A stretch of 64,000 bases of DNA from Rhizobiaceae bacterium (GTDB lineage: Bacteria; Pseudomonadota; Alphaproteobacteria; Rhizobiales; Rhizobiaceae): NCBI GenBank assembly GCA_028281105.1, contig JANQKQ010000054.1:60578-124577 (forward strand), given 5' to 3'. Position 1 is the stretch's first letter; every line of letters begins with the position of its first letter. This document shows, piece by piece, positions 51,847 through 63,706 of this stretch. A program made the position numbers and the translations under genes. The notes below the pieces were generated by a model. That model was not told the origin of the DNA. It saw only the letters and a list, made by a program, of their open reading frames with translations, and searched no databases.

Positions 51847-53244
51847 TCATGTGCCGTTTCCCCGGTTGCCGCGCTTGCCCTCGAACAGGCCAAGGCTCTT
51901 GAGCTTACGGTGCAGCGCTGAGCGCTCCATACCAACGAATTCCGCCGTGCGCGAGACGTTTCCGCCGAAGCGCGCGACCTGGGCCGACAGATAATCGCGT
52001 TCGAAAACCTCGCGCGCGTCCTTGAGCGGCAGCGACATCACCCGGTCCGCGCCGTTGCCTCCGGTCTGCGGCAACAACTGACCGATCTCGTCGGGCAGCA
52101 TGTCAGCGGTGATCACCGTGCCCTCCTCGACCCGGGCGAGGATCATCAGCCGCTCGATATTGTTGCGAAGCTGACGGATGTTGCCGGGCCAGTCGTGCGC
52201 CTGCAGCACGGCCATGGCGTCCTCGCCGATGCTGCAATTGGCGATGCCGCTCTGGCGGCCGATCTGCGCCATGAACGCTTCGACCAGAATGGGCAGATCT
52301 TCGCGCCGCTCGGCTAAAGGCGGCACGCCGACCGGCACCACCGCCAGCCGGTGGAACAGGTCCTCGCGGAACTCGCCCAGCTCGATGAGGCGCGCCAGGT
52401 CCTGGGCCGTCGACGACAGTATCCGCACGTCCACCTTCACCTTGGTCGAGCCGCCTACCCGCTCGAACTGCTGGTCGATCAACACCCGCAGGATGCGGTT
52501 CTGGGTGTCGCGCGGCATGTCGGCGACTTCGTCGATGTAGAGCGTGCCGCCATGGGCCTCTTCCAGTGCGCCCACCTTCTTGTGGGCGCCGTTCACCCCT
52601 TCGGTGCCGAACAGTTCGATTTCCATGCGATCGGGCGTGATCGCGGCTGCGTTTACCACCACGAATGGTCCCGACGAACGGGCGGAAAGCTTGTGGATCG
52701 TGCGCGCCACCAGCTCCTTGCCAGAGCCGGACGCGCCGGTGATCAGCACCCGCGAATTGGTCGGCGCAACCCGTTCGATGGTCGAGCGCAGATTGGTCAT
52801 GGCCAGCGACTGGCCGATCAGTTCGGGCATGTCGGTGCTGCGCTCGCGCAGTTCGCGCACCTGCTTTTTCAGGCTGAACGCCTCCAGCGCGCGTTCGGTC
52901 ACCAGGACCAGGCGATCCACCTTGAACGGCTTTTCGATATAGTCATATGCACCGCGTTGGATCGCGGCCACCGCCGTTTCGATGTTGCCGTGGCCGGAGA
53001 TCATCACTACCGGCAGGTCGGGATGGTCCTTCTTGATGACGTCAAGCAGTTCCAGTCCGTCCATGGTGGAGCCCTGCAGCCAGATGTCGAGAAACACCAG
53101 CGTGGGCCGACGTTCGCCAATCGCCTCCAAGGCGGACGTCGCATCGGCCGCGGTGCGGGTCTCGTGGCCTTCATCCTTGAGAATGCCGGCGACCAGTTCG
53201 CGGATATCGGCCTCATCGTCAACGATAAGAATGTCGGACGCCAT
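51847..53244 (-). CDS. ntrX: NtrX response regulator
   Basis: A 465-residue response regulator of the NtrY/NtrX nitrogen and redox pathway: receiver domain (ILIVDDEADIREL, phospho-Asp in VFLDIWL near residue 55, conserved Lys in YIEKPFK), AAA+ domain (GASGSGKELVART, TLYIDEVADMP) and a Fis-type HTH (ERDYLSAQVARFGGNVSRTAEFVGMERSALHRKLKSL). The GAFTGA loop is absent; the site reads FGTEGVNGAHKKVG, as in other alphaproteobacterial NtrX. It follows ntrY directly. Confidence 0.95.
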   Translation of the reverse strand: MASDILIVDDEADIRELVAGILKDEGHETRTAADATSALEAIGERRPTLVFLDIWLQGSTMDGLELLDVIKKDHPDLPVVMISGHGNIETAVAAIQRGAYDYIEKPFKVDRLVLVTERALEAFSLKKQVRELRERSTDMPELIGQSLAMTNLRSTIERVAPTNSRVLITGASGSGKELVARTIHKLSARSSGPFVVVNAAAITPDRMEIELFGTEGVNGAHKKVGALEEAHGGTLYIDEVADMPRDTQNRILRVLIDQQFERVGGSTKVKVDVRILSSTAQDLARLIELGEFREDLFHRLAVVPVGVPPLAERREDLPILVEAFMAQIGRQSGIANCSIGEDAMAVLQAHDWPGNIRQLRNNIERLMILARVEEGTVITADMLPDEIGQLLPQTGGNGADRVMSLPLKDAREVFERDYLSAQVARFGGNVSRTAEFVGMERSALHRKLKSLGLFEGKRGNRGNGT

Positions 53245-53247
53245 CGG

Positions 53248-55599
53248 TTAGCTCGTACTCTTTTCGGGTTGGGCGGTTGCTTTCTTCGCGCTCTTGCGGC
53301 GCCGGGCGGGCTTCTTTCGAGCGGTGCGCGCGGCGGGTTCGGCATCGGCGGCAACGGGCAAGGTCAGCCGGGCGATAGCGCCGCCCGCCTTCCCCCGGCC
53401 GGCCGGCGCATCGAGCAGCTCGATGCCGCCGCCATGGTCCTCCATGATCTTGCGAACGATCGCCAGGCCCAGGCCGGTGCCCTTCTCACGCGTCGTCATG
53501 TAGGGCTCGAGCAGCCGCTGGCGATCGGCCGCGGGCAGGCCCTTGCCATTGTCGATCACTTCGACAATGAGCCGTTCGCCCTCGCGGCAGGCGCGCACCG
53601 CGATGCGACCCTTATGCCGTTTGGCGCCGCCCTGGTCGGCGGATACCGCTTCAATTGCTTCGGTGGCGTTCTTGATGACGTTGGTGAGCGCCTGGGAGAT
53701 CAGCCGCTGGTCGAACATGCCCGGCAGCGGCTGATCGCCCAGATCGGTGGTGAACTCGATCTGCGGGTTGGCCACCTTCTGCAGGAACACCGCTTCGCTC
53801 ACCGCGTCGGAGAGGTCCTGGCTCTTCATCTCCGGCGCGGGCATGCGCGCGAAGGAGGAAAACTCGTCCACCATGCGGCCGATGTCGGAAACCTGGCGAA
53901 CGATCGTGTCGGTGCATTGCTCGAACACGTCGCGGTCGTCGTCGATCTGCTTGCCGAAACGGCGGCGGATGCGCTCGGCCGACAGTTGGATCGGCGTGAG
54001 CGGGTTCTTGATCTCATGCGCGATCCGCCGGGCCACGTCCGCCCAGGCGGTGTTGCGCTGGGCGGCGACCAGGTCGGTAATGTCATCGACGGTGATGACC
54101 CATGATTTACCGCCCGTGGCCTCATCGTCCACCGCGATGCGGGCGTTGAGGGTGCGTTCCATGCCGCTGCGCAACATGGTGATCTGCTGGCGGTATTCGC
54201 CCCGGCCCGACGCGACCGCGGCTTGGAAGACCTCGGCGAGTTCCGGCGCCAACTCGGCGAGCGGCCGGCCGGCGACCGAGGCCTGTTCCTCGGCGCCCAG
54301 CAGCGGCAAGCCCGATCGATTGGCGATCGTCACACGGCCATCACGATCGACGCTCAGCACAGCCGCGCTCACCCCCGACAGGACGGCCTCGGTGAAGCGG
54401 GCGCGCTGATCGATGTCGTCTTTCGCTTCGAGAATCTCGTCACGCTGTGACTTCAACTCGGAAATCATCACGTTGAACGTATTGGACAGGGAACGCAGAT
54501 CGCCTTCTGCGTGATGGGTGGAAACCGCCACTTCCAGATTGCCGGCGCTCACCTCGTCGGCGGCAGTGATCAGCCGCCGGATCGGTGAGACGAACCGGTC
54601 GGCTACCGAGATGCCCATCCACATGGCTGACAGCAACACGATCAGGCACACGCCGACATACAGGATGGCAAACGCGATCTGATAGGTGAACCGGTTCTCT
54701 TCCAGGCCCCGATATTCGACCCGGTTCTCCTCCATCAACCGTAGCGCGTTAAGCACCTGCGGATCGACCACCCGAACGGTGTAAAGGTAGGCGGACGGGA
54801 TGTTGGAAAGCTTGATGAGCGCGCCGACCAGATTGGTTCGCCCGCCAGGCGGGATCAGCACGGGAAGACCTTCGGAGACCGTGTTGAGCGCGTCCGCCGG
54901 CGGCGGCGGCAGCGGCGGGTCCTGGGGGATGTTGGTCTCAACGATGATCGAACCGTCGATGCGGATGAGGCGCGCGCCCAATATGCCGCGCCCGCGCGCG
55001 TGCAGGGTCATCAGATCGATGAAACCGGTGCGATCGAGCGAATAGAGCTGGCGGGCCTGGTCGAGTTCGCGCGCCATCGACAGGGTCGAACCCTGCAGCC
55101 CGCGATAGCTTTCGGTGACATAGGCCTGGGCGACTTCGACCGACGAATCGACGATCGTGCGGGTTCTGACCTCGAACCAGCGATCGAGCCCGCGGTCCAA
55201 CGTGATCCCGGCGACGATTGCGACCAGGATGGCCGGAACCGCGGCGACCAGGGCGAACAGGCCGATGATGCGGATGTGCAGCCGTGCGGCGGCGCGGCCG
55301 CGCCGGCGCGACTGGATCAGGCGATAGACTTCGCGCACGATCAGGAACGCCAGTACCGAGATCAGCACGCCGTTGACCATGACGGCGGCGCCGATCACGT
55401 TGTTGGTGGGCACGATCGGCGTCAGCCCGGTCAGGATCACGAATGAAATGCCGCCGCACACCAGCGCCGCAATCGCCGTGATGAAGCCGATCGCCCGGGT
55501 CAGCCCGTCGCGCTCGCCACGCAGGATCGCCTGGCGGTGGCCGCCCGCCCCTGCGCCGGAGGCCGTGCGCTGACCGGGTGGGACCGGATCGGCCTTCAT
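53248..55599 (-). CDS. ntrY: NtrY sensor histidine kinase
   Basis: A 783-residue membrane kinase. Four or five N-terminal helices with a large external loop, a HAMP domain after ISVADRFVSPIRRLI, a PAS-like part and the kinase core: H-box [21 protein letters not shown]-box TNVIKNATEAIE, G1 DNGKGLP and G2 GTGLGLAIVRKI. The C-tail is basic, Lys/Ala-rich. ATG 55599 (MKADPVPPGQ) is chosen; the frame opens 47 codons upstream. It passes phosphate to NtrX, encoded 3 bases on. Confidence 0.95.
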   Translation of the reverse strand: MKADPVPPGQRTASGAGAGGHRQAILRGERDGLTRAIGFITAIAALVCGGISFVILTGLTPIVPTNNVIGAAVMVNGVLISVLAFLIVREVYRLIQSRRRGRAAARLHIRIIGLFALVAAVPAILVAIVAGITLDRGLDRWFEVRTRTIVDSSVEVAQAYVTESYRGLQGSTLSMARELDQARQLYSLDRTGFIDLMTLHARGRGILGARLIRIDGSIIVETNIPQDPPLPPPPADALNTVSEGLPVLIPPGGRTNLVGALIKLSNIPSAYLYTVRVVDPQVLNALRLMEENRVEYRGLEENRFTYQIAFAILYVGVCLIVLLSAMWMGISVADRFVSPIRRLITAADEVSAGNLEVAVSTHHAEGDLRSLSNTFNVMISELKSQRDEILEAKDDIDQRARFTEAVLSGVSAAVLSVDRDGRVTIANRSGLPLLGAEEQASVAGRPLAELAPELAEVFQAAVASGRGEYRQQITMLRSGMERTLNARIAVDDEATGGKSWVITVDDITDLVAAQRNTAWADVARRIAHEIKNPLTPIQLSAERIRRRFGKQIDDDRDVFEQCTDTIVRQVSDIGRMVDEFSSFARMPAPEMKSQDLSDAVSEAVFLQKVANPQIEFTTDLGDQPLPGMFDQRLISQALTNVIKNATEAIEAVSADQGGAKRHKGRIAVRACREGERLIVEVIDNGKGLPAADRQRLLEPYMTTREKGTGLGLAIVRKIMEDHGGGIELLDAPAGRGKAGGAIARLTLPVAADAEPAARTARKKPARRRKSAKKATAQPEKSTS

Positions 55600-55755
55600 A
55601 CGTGCGGGCGGGGAATCGCTGTGATCGGCGAGGGCCAATTTTTCACCGAGGATTGCGCAAGGTGTCGATCGCGGTGCTGCCGGCGGAGCAGGAACAACCG
55701 ATCCAGCCGACGTTGCATCGATGCAACGCATTTGTGGCAAAAATGAAACAGGCGG

Positions 55756-57207
<1,452 letters not shown>

Positions 57208-58368
57208 CTATCCGCCCTTCCCCGTATCGCCGGCAGGCTCGAAACCGCCTTCCCACGCCGGAAGCAGCACGCGGAACCGCGCGCCGCCGGCGATCGCCTC
57301 GTGCTCGACCACGCCGCCGTGGTCGCCTACCAGCTTGGCCACCAGAGCCAGCCCAAGGCCCGAGCCACCAACGCGTGAAGTGATGAACGGGTCGAACAGA
57401 TTGCCGGCGATCGTCTCGGGCACGCCGGGGCCGTTGTCGTCGACACAGATTTCCAGGGGCACCGAGACGCGGGTGCGCGAAGCCGGCACCGAAACGCGCA
57501 TGCCGGGCTTGAACGCGGTCGACAGGCGGATAGTCGGCGAGCGGATGCCGTCCAGCGCCTCGCAGGCGTTTTTGACCAGATTGACGAACACCTGAATGAG
57601 CTGGTCGCGATTGCCGTAGACCGGCGGCAGCGAGGGATCATAGGCCTCGCGGAACTTCACCTTCTCCCCGAAGCCGCTCGCCGCCAGCGCTTTGACATGG
57701 TCGAGCACCACATGGATGTTGACCGGCGCGCGGTCGAGCGGACGGTCGTCGGAGAACACCTCCATGCGGTCGACCAGCCGGGTAATTCGGTCGGCCTCCT
57801 CGGTGATCAGCCGGGTGAGCTTGCGATCTTCGTCGTTCGCCGCGCTTTCGAGAAGCTGCGCGGCGCCGCGGATGCCGGACAGCGGATTCTTGATCTCATG
57901 GGCCAGCATCGCCGCCAGCCCGGTCACGGTGCGCGCCGCGCCGCGATGCACCCATTGGCGATCCATCTTGTCGGCCATGGTGCGCAGCTGAAACTGAACC
58001 ACCACGTGGCCGGGCGTTTCAGCCACCGGAGCGGCGAAGACATCGACGATGCGCTCCTCGCCGGTGCGCGGGGAAGAAAGGTCGACCCGGTATTCGCTGA
58101 TCGGTGCGCCGGTCTTGATCACTCGGGCGACGAGGTCGCCGACGGGGCTGGCGAACGGGAAGAAATGGTCGATGCCGGCGCGGCGGATGTGATCGGCCGA
58201 CGTGCTGAAGAAGCTCTCACAGGCCAGATTGGCCGAATGAACCCGGCCGTCGGTGTCGACGGTGATGACAGGATGGGGCAGCGCATCGAGCACCGCGGCG
58301 ACCGCTTCGCCGCCGGTGGCCGGTCGGCCCTTGGCGCGCGAGGCAGACGCGGCGGAATGAACCGCCAT
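57208..58368 (-). CDS. ntrB: nitrogen regulation sensor kinase NtrB (GlnL)
   Basis: A 386-residue cytosolic sensor kinase that phosphorylates or dephosphorylates NtrC under PII control. After an N-terminal PAS domain ([28 protein letters not shown]) comes the H-box [22 protein letters not shown]-box [14 protein letters not shown]1 DNGPGVPE and G2 [13 protein letters not shown]. It overlaps dusB and is followed immediately by ntrC. Confidence 0.96.
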   Translation of the reverse strand: MAVHSAASASRAKGRPATGGEAVAAVLDALPHPVITVDTDGRVHSANLACESFFSTSADHIRRAGIDHFFPFASPVGDLVARVIKTGAPISEYRVDLSSPRTGEERIVDVFAAPVAETPGHVVVQFQLRTMADKMDRQWVHRGAARTVTGLAAMLAHEIKNPLSGIRGAAQLLESAANDEDRKLTRLITEEADRITRLVDRMEVFSDDRPLDRAPVNIHVVLDHVKALAASGFGEKVKFREAYDPSLPPVYGNRDQLIQVFVNLVKNACEALDGIRSPTIRLSTAFKPGMRVSVPASRTRVSVPLEICVDDNGPGVPETIAGNLFDPFITSRVGGSGLGLALVAKLVGDHGGVVEHEAIAGGARFRVLLPAWEGGFEPAGDTGKGG

Positions 58369-59372
58369 CAGGCGGCCTCCTTCAGCGCGGCATCGGCGAA
58401 CGCTACACCAAGGGCATCGGTCACCCGCCCCGGCTGATCTTCGGTCAGGATTGCCTGGCGCAGCATCGCCGCCTCGTGCGGCAGTTCCAGCCGATCCAGC
58501 GCCCAGGCCAGGTGCTTGCGGGCACGGCGTACGCCGTGTTCGGCACCGTAATAGGCGAGCATCGACTCATAGTGTTCGGTGATGAGATCGCCCAGCGCCG
58601 CGCCGGCCGGGGGCGCGACGGAGCCGGCGATTGCGCCACACAGCCACGGCGCGCCGTAGCTGGCGCGACCCACCATCACGGCAGCCGCGCCGGATCGCCA
58701 TAGGGCTTCGCCGACGTCTGCGGGCCCGGCGATATCGCCATTGACGATCACCGGAACGGAGACCATCGAAGACACGGCCGCTACCGCGTCCCAATCCGCC
58801 CTGCCCTTGTAGAACTGGCAGCGCGTGCGACCGTGCACGGTGATCGCAGCAACGCCGGCGGCCTGCGCGCGCGCCGCAATCACAGGAGCGTTTATGGAGT
58901 TCCCATCCCAGCCCAGCCGCATCTTGACGGTCACCGGCACGTCGACTGCGCCGACAACCGCATCGATCAGCCGCAGGGCATGATCGGGATCTCGCATCAG
59001 CGCCGAGCCGCTATAGCCGTTGGTGACCCGTTTGGCCGGGCAACCCATGTTGATGTCGATGATGTCGGCGCCGCTGTCGGCGGCAAGCCGGGCCGCCAGC
59101 GCCATCGGCCCCGCCTCGCGCCCGGCCAGTTGCACCATGTGGACCGGCAGGCCCGCGCCCTCCGCCTTGAGCATCATCTCGGCCTGCCGGGTGACATACG
59201 CCTCGCTGGCGACCATCTCGCTCACCACCATGCCCGCTCCGAACCGCCACGCCAGACGACGAAACGGCACGTCGGTCACCCCCGACATCGGCGCCAGGAA
59301 CACCCGATTGCGCGCCTTGACGGTGCCGATCGCCATGGGTAGGGACAGGGATGATTGAGCCGGCGTGGGCAT
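58368..59372 (-). CDS. dusB: tRNA-dihydrouridine synthase DusB
   Basis: A 334-residue FMN enzyme that reduces specific uridines of tRNA to dihydrouridine. Signs are [34 protein letters not shown] (catalytic Cys), [26 protein letters not shown] and [13 protein letters not shown]. Also called NifR3 because of the long-known nifR3-ntrBC linkage of rhizobia and Rhodobacter, seen here. Confidence 0.97.
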   Translation of the reverse strand: MPTPAQSSLSLPMAIGTVKARNRVFLAPMSGVTDVPFRRLAWRFGAGMVVSEMVASEAYVTRQAEMMLKAEGAGLPVHMVQLAGREAGPMALAARLAADSGADIIDINMGCPAKRVTNGYSGSALMRDPDHALRLIDAVVGAVDVPVTVKMRLGWDGNSINAPVIAARAQAAGVAAITVHGRTRCQFYKGRADWDAVAAVSSMVSVPVIVNGDIAGPADVGEALWRSGAAAVMVGRASYGAPWLCGAIAGSVAPPAGAALGDLITEHYESMLAYYGAEHGVRRARKHLAWALDRLELPHEAAMLRQAILTEDQPGRVTDALGVAFADAALKEAA

Positions 59373-59459
59373 GAGATCAGCCGATTACTGCCTGTTTTTT
59401 GGGCATTTTTCGAAACTGCTTCGCTTTTAGCCAAATCCGCCGCCGCGGGCAAGGATGCG

Positions 59460-60677
59460 ATGGACAGCTTCACGATCGCCATCATCGTTGCCGCCGGTCG
59501 CGGCGAACGCGCCGCAGACGGGTCCGACGCGGCGCCCAAGCAATACCAGCCGGTCGCCGGGCGCGCGCTGCTGGCCCACACGGTCGAGGCGTTTGTCGAC
59601 CATGCCCGCGTAGACCGGGTGGTGGTGGTGATCGGCGCCGACCACGCTTCGCTTTATCGCCAACACGTGGCCGCCAGTGACAAGCTATGCGATCCGGTGG
59701 TCGGTGGCGAGACCCGGCAGCAAAGCGTGCTGGCCGGGCTTGCTGCGGTTTACGAAGAGGCGGGTGCGGGCTCCAAAGTCCTGATTCACGACGCAGCGCG
59801 GCCGTTCGTGAGCGCCGATGTGATCGGCCGGGTCATCGAGGCGATCGTGCCCGGCCGGGGCGCCCTGCCCGCCTCGCGGGTGGCCGATACGCTCAAGCGG
59901 GTCGATTCCTCGGATCGGATCATCGAGACCGTGCCGCGCGATGAGCTGATTGCGGCGCAGACGCCGCAGGGGTTCATGTTCGACGACATCCATCGCGCCC
60001 ATCTGCGCGCGGCGGGCGAAAGCTCGGTGTTCACCGATGATGCGGCGATCGCCGAATGGGCGGGCCTGTCGGTGGTCGCGGTCGACGCGCCGGGCGACAA
60101 TTTGAAGATCACCACCGCCGCCGACCTGGCGATGGCCCGCCGTCGCTTGGGCGGCCCTGCAAACATGCCGGACATCCGCGTGGGCAATGGCTACGACATC
60201 CATTCGCTGACGCCGGGCAACGGGGTCACCTTGTGCGGAGTCCGCATCGATCACGATCGCGCTCTGGCCGGCCATTCCGACGCCGATGTGGGCCTGCACG
60301 CGCTCACCGACGCGCTGCTGGGCACGATCGCCGACGGTGACATCGGCGAACACTTCCCGCCGGCCGACGAACGCTGGCGCGGCGCATCCTCCGACCGGTT
60401 CCTAGCTCACGCGGCCGAACGGGTGCGACATCATGGCGGTGTGATCGGCCATCTCGACGTCACCGTGATCTGCGAGGCTCCCAAGATCGGCCCGCACCGC
60501 GATGCGATGCGCGCTTCGATCGCCGCGATCGCCGGCATCGAACCGGAACGGGTGTCGGTCAAGGCGACGACGAACGAGCGCATCGGCGCGGTGGGCCGCC
60601 GCGAGGGCATCGCTGCGATCGCTACTGCGACCGTGGCGTTCTCGCGATCGATTGCAGGAGACGGGGACGATGTTTGA
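59460..60677 (+). CDS. ispDF: bifunctional IspD/IspF isoprenoid enzyme
   Basis: A 405-residue fusion catalysing two MEP-pathway steps: the N-terminal IspD (CDP-ME synthesis; IAIIVAAGRGERAA and PLHDAARPFV-like LIHDAARPFVSADV) and C-terminal IspF (MEcPP synthesis; DIRVGNGYDIHSL, DADVGLHALTDALLG, KATTNERIGAVGRREGIAA). The fusion is typical of alphaproteobacteria. ATG 59460 is chosen; the frame opens 35 codons earlier. It overlaps the cinA-like gene by 8 bases. Confidence 0.97.
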   Translation: MDSFTIAIIVAAGRGERAADGSDAAPKQYQPVAGRALLAHTVEAFVDHARVDRVVVVIGADHASLYRQHVAASDKLCDPVVGGETRQQSVLAGLAAVYEEAGAGSKVLIHDAARPFVSADVIGRVIEAIVPGRGALPASRVADTLKRVDSSDRIIETVPRDELIAAQTPQGFMFDDIHRAHLRAAGESSVFTDDAAIAEWAGLSVVAVDAPGDNLKITTAADLAMARRRLGGPANMPDIRVGNGYDIHSLTPGNGVTLCGVRIDHDRALAGHSDADVGLHALTDALLGTIADGDIGEHFPPADERWRGASSDRFLAHAAERVRHHGGVIGHLDVTVICEAPKIGPHRDAMRASIAAIAGIEPERVSVKATTNERIGAVGRREGIAAIATATVAFSRSIAGDGDDV

Positions 60678-61167
60678 CGAGGAACTGACCGGCCTGGCCG
60701 AACGGGTGCTGGACCGGTTCGCGGCTAAGGACCAGATGCTGGCTTGCGCGGAATCGTGCACCGGCGGGCTGGTAGCGGCCCTACTGACTTCGATCGCGGG
60801 CTCCTCGGAAGTCCTCGAACGCGGCTTCGTTACCTATTCCAACGAGGCCAAGAGCGAGCTGATCGCGGTCCCCGCGGAGCTCATCGGCGAACACGGGGCG
60901 GTTTCCATGGAGGTGGCGATGGCCATGGCCTCGGGAGCGCTGGCAACCAGCCGGGCCGACGCGGCGGTCTCGATCACCGGCATCGCCGGGCCGGGTGGCG
61001 GCAGTCACGAGAAGCCGGTGGGTCTGGTGTTCATAGCGGTCGCGGGCGACAACGGCGTGTTTGGCGAGGAGTTCCGTTTCGGCGCCGACCGCTCCCGCGA
61101 CGACATCCGCCGCGATGCGGTGATCTCGGCGCTGGAGATGGTGCTGGCGTATGGGGAGGAGGAGTAG
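60670..61167 (+). CDS. CinA-family nicotinamide-nucleotide amidohydrolase
   Basis: A 165-residue single-domain CinA C-terminal (PncC-like) protein that deamidates nicotinamide mononucleotide in NAD salvage. Motifs: CAESCTGGLVAALLTSIAGSSEVL (active Ser region), FVTYSNEAKSELI, AVSITGIAGPGGGSHEKPVGLVFIA. Overlaps ispDF, so it is translated from the same transcript. It converges with clpX across a REP-like palindrome. Confidence 0.94.
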   Translation: MFDEELTGLAERVLDRFAAKDQMLACAESCTGGLVAALLTSIAGSSEVLERGFVTYSNEAKSELIAVPAELIGEHGAVSMEVAMAMASGALATSRADAAVSITGIAGPGGGSHEKPVGLVFIAVAGDNGVFGEEFRFGADRSRDDIRRDAVISALEMVLAYGEEE

Positions 61168-61201
61168 CGGGCACGCCGCGTCTCCGCGCCCACTCCAGAG
61201 C

Positions 61202-61298
61202 GTCATCCTCGCCCTTGTGGCGAGAATCTAACCCGGCTTGCCGATGGGTCGCGGAGTCTGATGGCTCGTTAGATCCTCGGGACAAGCCCGAGGATGAC
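61202..61298. repeat. REP-like palindromic repeat
   Basis: Two 31-base arms (61202-61232 and 61268-61298), inverted relative to one another, start GTCATCCTCG and end GAGGATGAC. They differ at only five positions, and those differences keep internal hairpins intact: CTCGCC/GGCGAG at 61208-61224 and CCTCGGG/CCCGAGG at 61275-61293. This is the well-known TCATCCTCG type of dispersed element in rhizobial genomes. It fills the space between the cinA-like gene and clpX, and could serve as a transcription barrier. Confidence 0.85.
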
Positions 61299-61328
61299 GG
61301 GAGAAGGGTTGGCGCGTCGAGCGCGCGC

Positions 61329-62600
61329 CTAGGCGCTGGCTTCTTTCTCGCTCACCTTGTCGGAGTAGATGTAGAGCGGGCGGGCGTTGCCCTCGACCAC
61401 CTCTTCGGAGATCACCACTTCCTGGACGCCTTCCAGGGCCGGCAGGTCGAACATGGTGTCGAGCAGGATGGCTTCGAGGATGGAGCGCAGGCCGCGCGCG
61501 CCGGTCTTGCGTTCGATCGCGCGGCGCGAGATCGCCTTGAGCGCATCCTCGTGGAACGACAGCTTGACGTCCTCCATGTCGAACAGGCGCTGATACTGTT
61601 TGACCAGAGCGTTTTTCGGCTCGGACAGGATCTTGACCAGCGCTTCTTCGTCCAGGTCTTCCAACGTCGCCAGCACCGGTACGCGGCCGATGAATTCGGG
61701 TATCAGGCCGAATTTCAGCAGATCCTCGGGCTCCACCTTGCGGAACAGTTCACCCACCTGACGCTCGTCGGGGGAGTCCACATGGGCGCCGAAGCCGATC
61801 GAGGTTTTGCGGCCGCGGTCGGAGATGATCTTGTCTAGGCCGGCGAAGGCGCCGCCGCAGATGAACAGGATATTGGTGGTGTCGACCTGCAGAAATTCCT
61901 GCTGCGGGTGCTTGCGCCCGCCCTGGGGCGGCACCGAGGCGACCGTGCCTTCCATGATCTTCAGCAGCGCCTGCTGCACGCCCTCGCCCGACACGTCGCG
62001 GGTGATCGAGGGGTTGTCGGACTTGCGCGAAATTTTATCGACCTCGTCGATGTAGACGATGCCGCGCTGGGCGCGTTCCACGTTGTAGTCGGCCGACTGC
62101 AGTAGCTTCAGGATGATGTTCTCGACATCCTCGCCCACATAGCCGGCCTCGGTGAGCGTGGTCGCATCGGCCATGGTGAACGGCACGTCGAGGATGCGCG
62201 CCAGGGTCTGCGCCAGCAGCGTCTTACCGCAGCCGGTCGGGCCGATCAGCATGATGTTGGACTTGGCCAGCTCCACCTCGTTGTTCTTGGTGGCGTGGTC
62301 CAGGCGCTTGTAGTGGTTGTGTACGGCAACCGAGAGTACGCGCTTGGCGTGGGCCTGGCCGATCACATAGTCGTCGAGAACCGAGAGGATTTCCTGTGGC
62401 GTCGGTGTGCCGTCGCCCGATTTGACCCCGGAGGACTTGTTCTCCTCGCGGATGATGTCCATGCACAACTCTACGCATTCATCGCAGATGAACACGGTCG
62501 GGCCGGCGATAAGCTTGCGCACTTCGTGCTGGCTCTTGCCGCAGAACGAACAGTAAAGCGTGTTCTTGGCTTCGCCGCCGCCGTCGGAAATCTTACTCAT
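61329..62600 (-). CDS. clpX: ATP-dependent protease ATPase subunit ClpX
   Basis: A 423-residue AAA+ unfoldase. The N-terminal zinc finger is [11 protein letters not shown]...CDECVELC; the Walker [16 protein letters not shown], Walker B YIDEVDKI, the pore loop [11 protein letters not shown] and IGF-type loop region (RKTSIGFGA) are present. It feeds substrates to ClpP, encoded 261 bases upstream on the same strand. Start ATG 62600 (MSKISDGGG). Confidence 0.98.
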   Translation of the reverse strand: MSKISDGGGEAKNTLYCSFCGKSQHEVRKLIAGPTVFICDECVELCMDIIREENKSSGVKSGDGTPTPQEILSVLDDYVIGQAHAKRVLSVAVHNHYKRLDHATKNNEVELAKSNIMLIGPTGCGKTLLAQTLARILDVPFTMADATTLTEAGYVGEDVENIILKLLQSADYNVERAQRGIVYIDEVDKISRKSDNPSITRDVSGEGVQQALLKIMEGTVASVPPQGGRKHPQQEFLQVDTTNILFICGGAFAGLDKIISDRGRKTSIGFGAHVDSPDERQVGELFRKVEPEDLLKFGLIPEFIGRVPVLATLEDLDEEALVKILSEPKNALVKQYQRLFDMEDVKLSFHEDALKAISRRAIERKTGARGLRSILEAILLDTMFDLPALEGVQEVVISEEVVEGNARPLYIYSDKVSEKEASA

Positions 62601-62861
62601 TCGACAATCCTGATGACTTGGAACATTCGGTAAATGCTCCTGCCGGACCCTGCACCGATCGAACCGGGCCCGTTCTGGCCCGTAAATCTCGTTAGTGCAA
62701 ACAAATGAACCACTGGCGCTGCCTTGAAGCAAGCGCAATCGTGGTTTGCGTCCGATTCTCGGTCACAAATCTGTAGAATAGCTTAACGGTCCGCGCCGGG
62801 GCTAAGCGTGTCGCGCCAGATCCGCCGGTAGCGGGAATCGGCCGGTGACGCGCGCGCGGCG

Positions 62862-63491
62862 CTATTTGTCGTCCTTTTCGTCCTCGGGCCGCTGTGCGAT
62901 GACCTGGTCTACCAGACCGAACTCCTTCGCTTCCTCGGCGGTCATGAAATGATCGCGGTCGAGCGTCGTTTCGATCGTGTCGTAGTCCTGGCCGGTATGC
63001 TTGACGTAGATTTCGTTGAGGCGGCGCTTCATGTTCATGATGTCTTCGGCGTGCCGCGCGATGTCGGAGGCCTGGCCCTGGAAGCCTCCCGACGGCTGGT
63101 GCAGCATGACGCGCGAATTGGGAAGGGCGAAGCGCAGGTCCTTCGCGCCGGCCGCCAGCAACAGCGACGCGGCCGAGGCGGCCTGGCCGATACAAAGGGT
63201 CGAGACCGCCGGTTTGACGAACTGCATGGTGTCGTAGATGCCCATGCCGGAAGTCACCACACCACCGGGCGAGTTGATGTAAAGATTGATTTCCTTCTTC
63301 GGATTGTCGGCCTCCAGATACAGCATCTGAGCGGAGACCAGGGTCGCCATCCCGTCCTCGATCGGCCCGGTGATGAAAATGATGCGCTCCTTCAACAGCC
63401 GCGAGAAGATGTCGTAGGCCCGCTCGCCGCGATTGGTCTGCTCGACCACCATCGGCACCAGGTTCATATAGGTCTCAACTGGGTCTTTCAT
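62862..63491 (-). CDS. clpP: ATP-dependent Clp protease proteolytic subunit
   Basis: A 209-residue serine peptidase. The catalytic Ser is in [14 protein letters not shown], His in [13 protein letters not shown] and the Asp in [11 protein letters not shown]; the N-terminal [29 protein letters not shown] is standard. With ClpX it degrades regulatory and damaged proteins. It lies upstream of clpX; the lon gene usually next in rhizobia is not in this position. Confidence 0.98.
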   Translation of the reverse strand: MKDPVETYMNLVPMVVEQTNRGERAYDIFSRLLKERIIFITGPIEDGMATLVSAQMLYLEADNPKKEINLYINSPGGVVTSGMGIYDTMQFVKPAVSTLCIGQAASAASLLLAAGAKDLRFALPNSRVMLHQPSGGFQGQASDIARHAEDIMNMKRRLNEIYVKHTGQDYDTIETTLDRDHFMTAEEAKEFGLVDQVIAQRPEDEKDDK

Positions 63492-63706
63492 CGGTGACGA
63501 GGTTCCTTTTCACGGATGGATCGTTGTAGTCGGGCAATGGGCCGTCGGAAATCAGATCAGGCAGCGTGCTGCGGGCAAACGAATCTGGATTCGCTGCGGC
63601 GAACATAGGTCACGGCGTAGTCCGATTAAAGGGGATGCGAACCGGTGCATTTGCCCGTTTGCGCAAATGCAATAAGATGAACAATCTTAAGTTGTGGGCG
63701 GTGTCA

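Noticed and set aside
52351..54105. 584-codon plus-strand frame opposite ntrX and ntrY
   Set aside because: It is an antisense shadow of two well-conserved regulators; no ribosome site or domain is seen.
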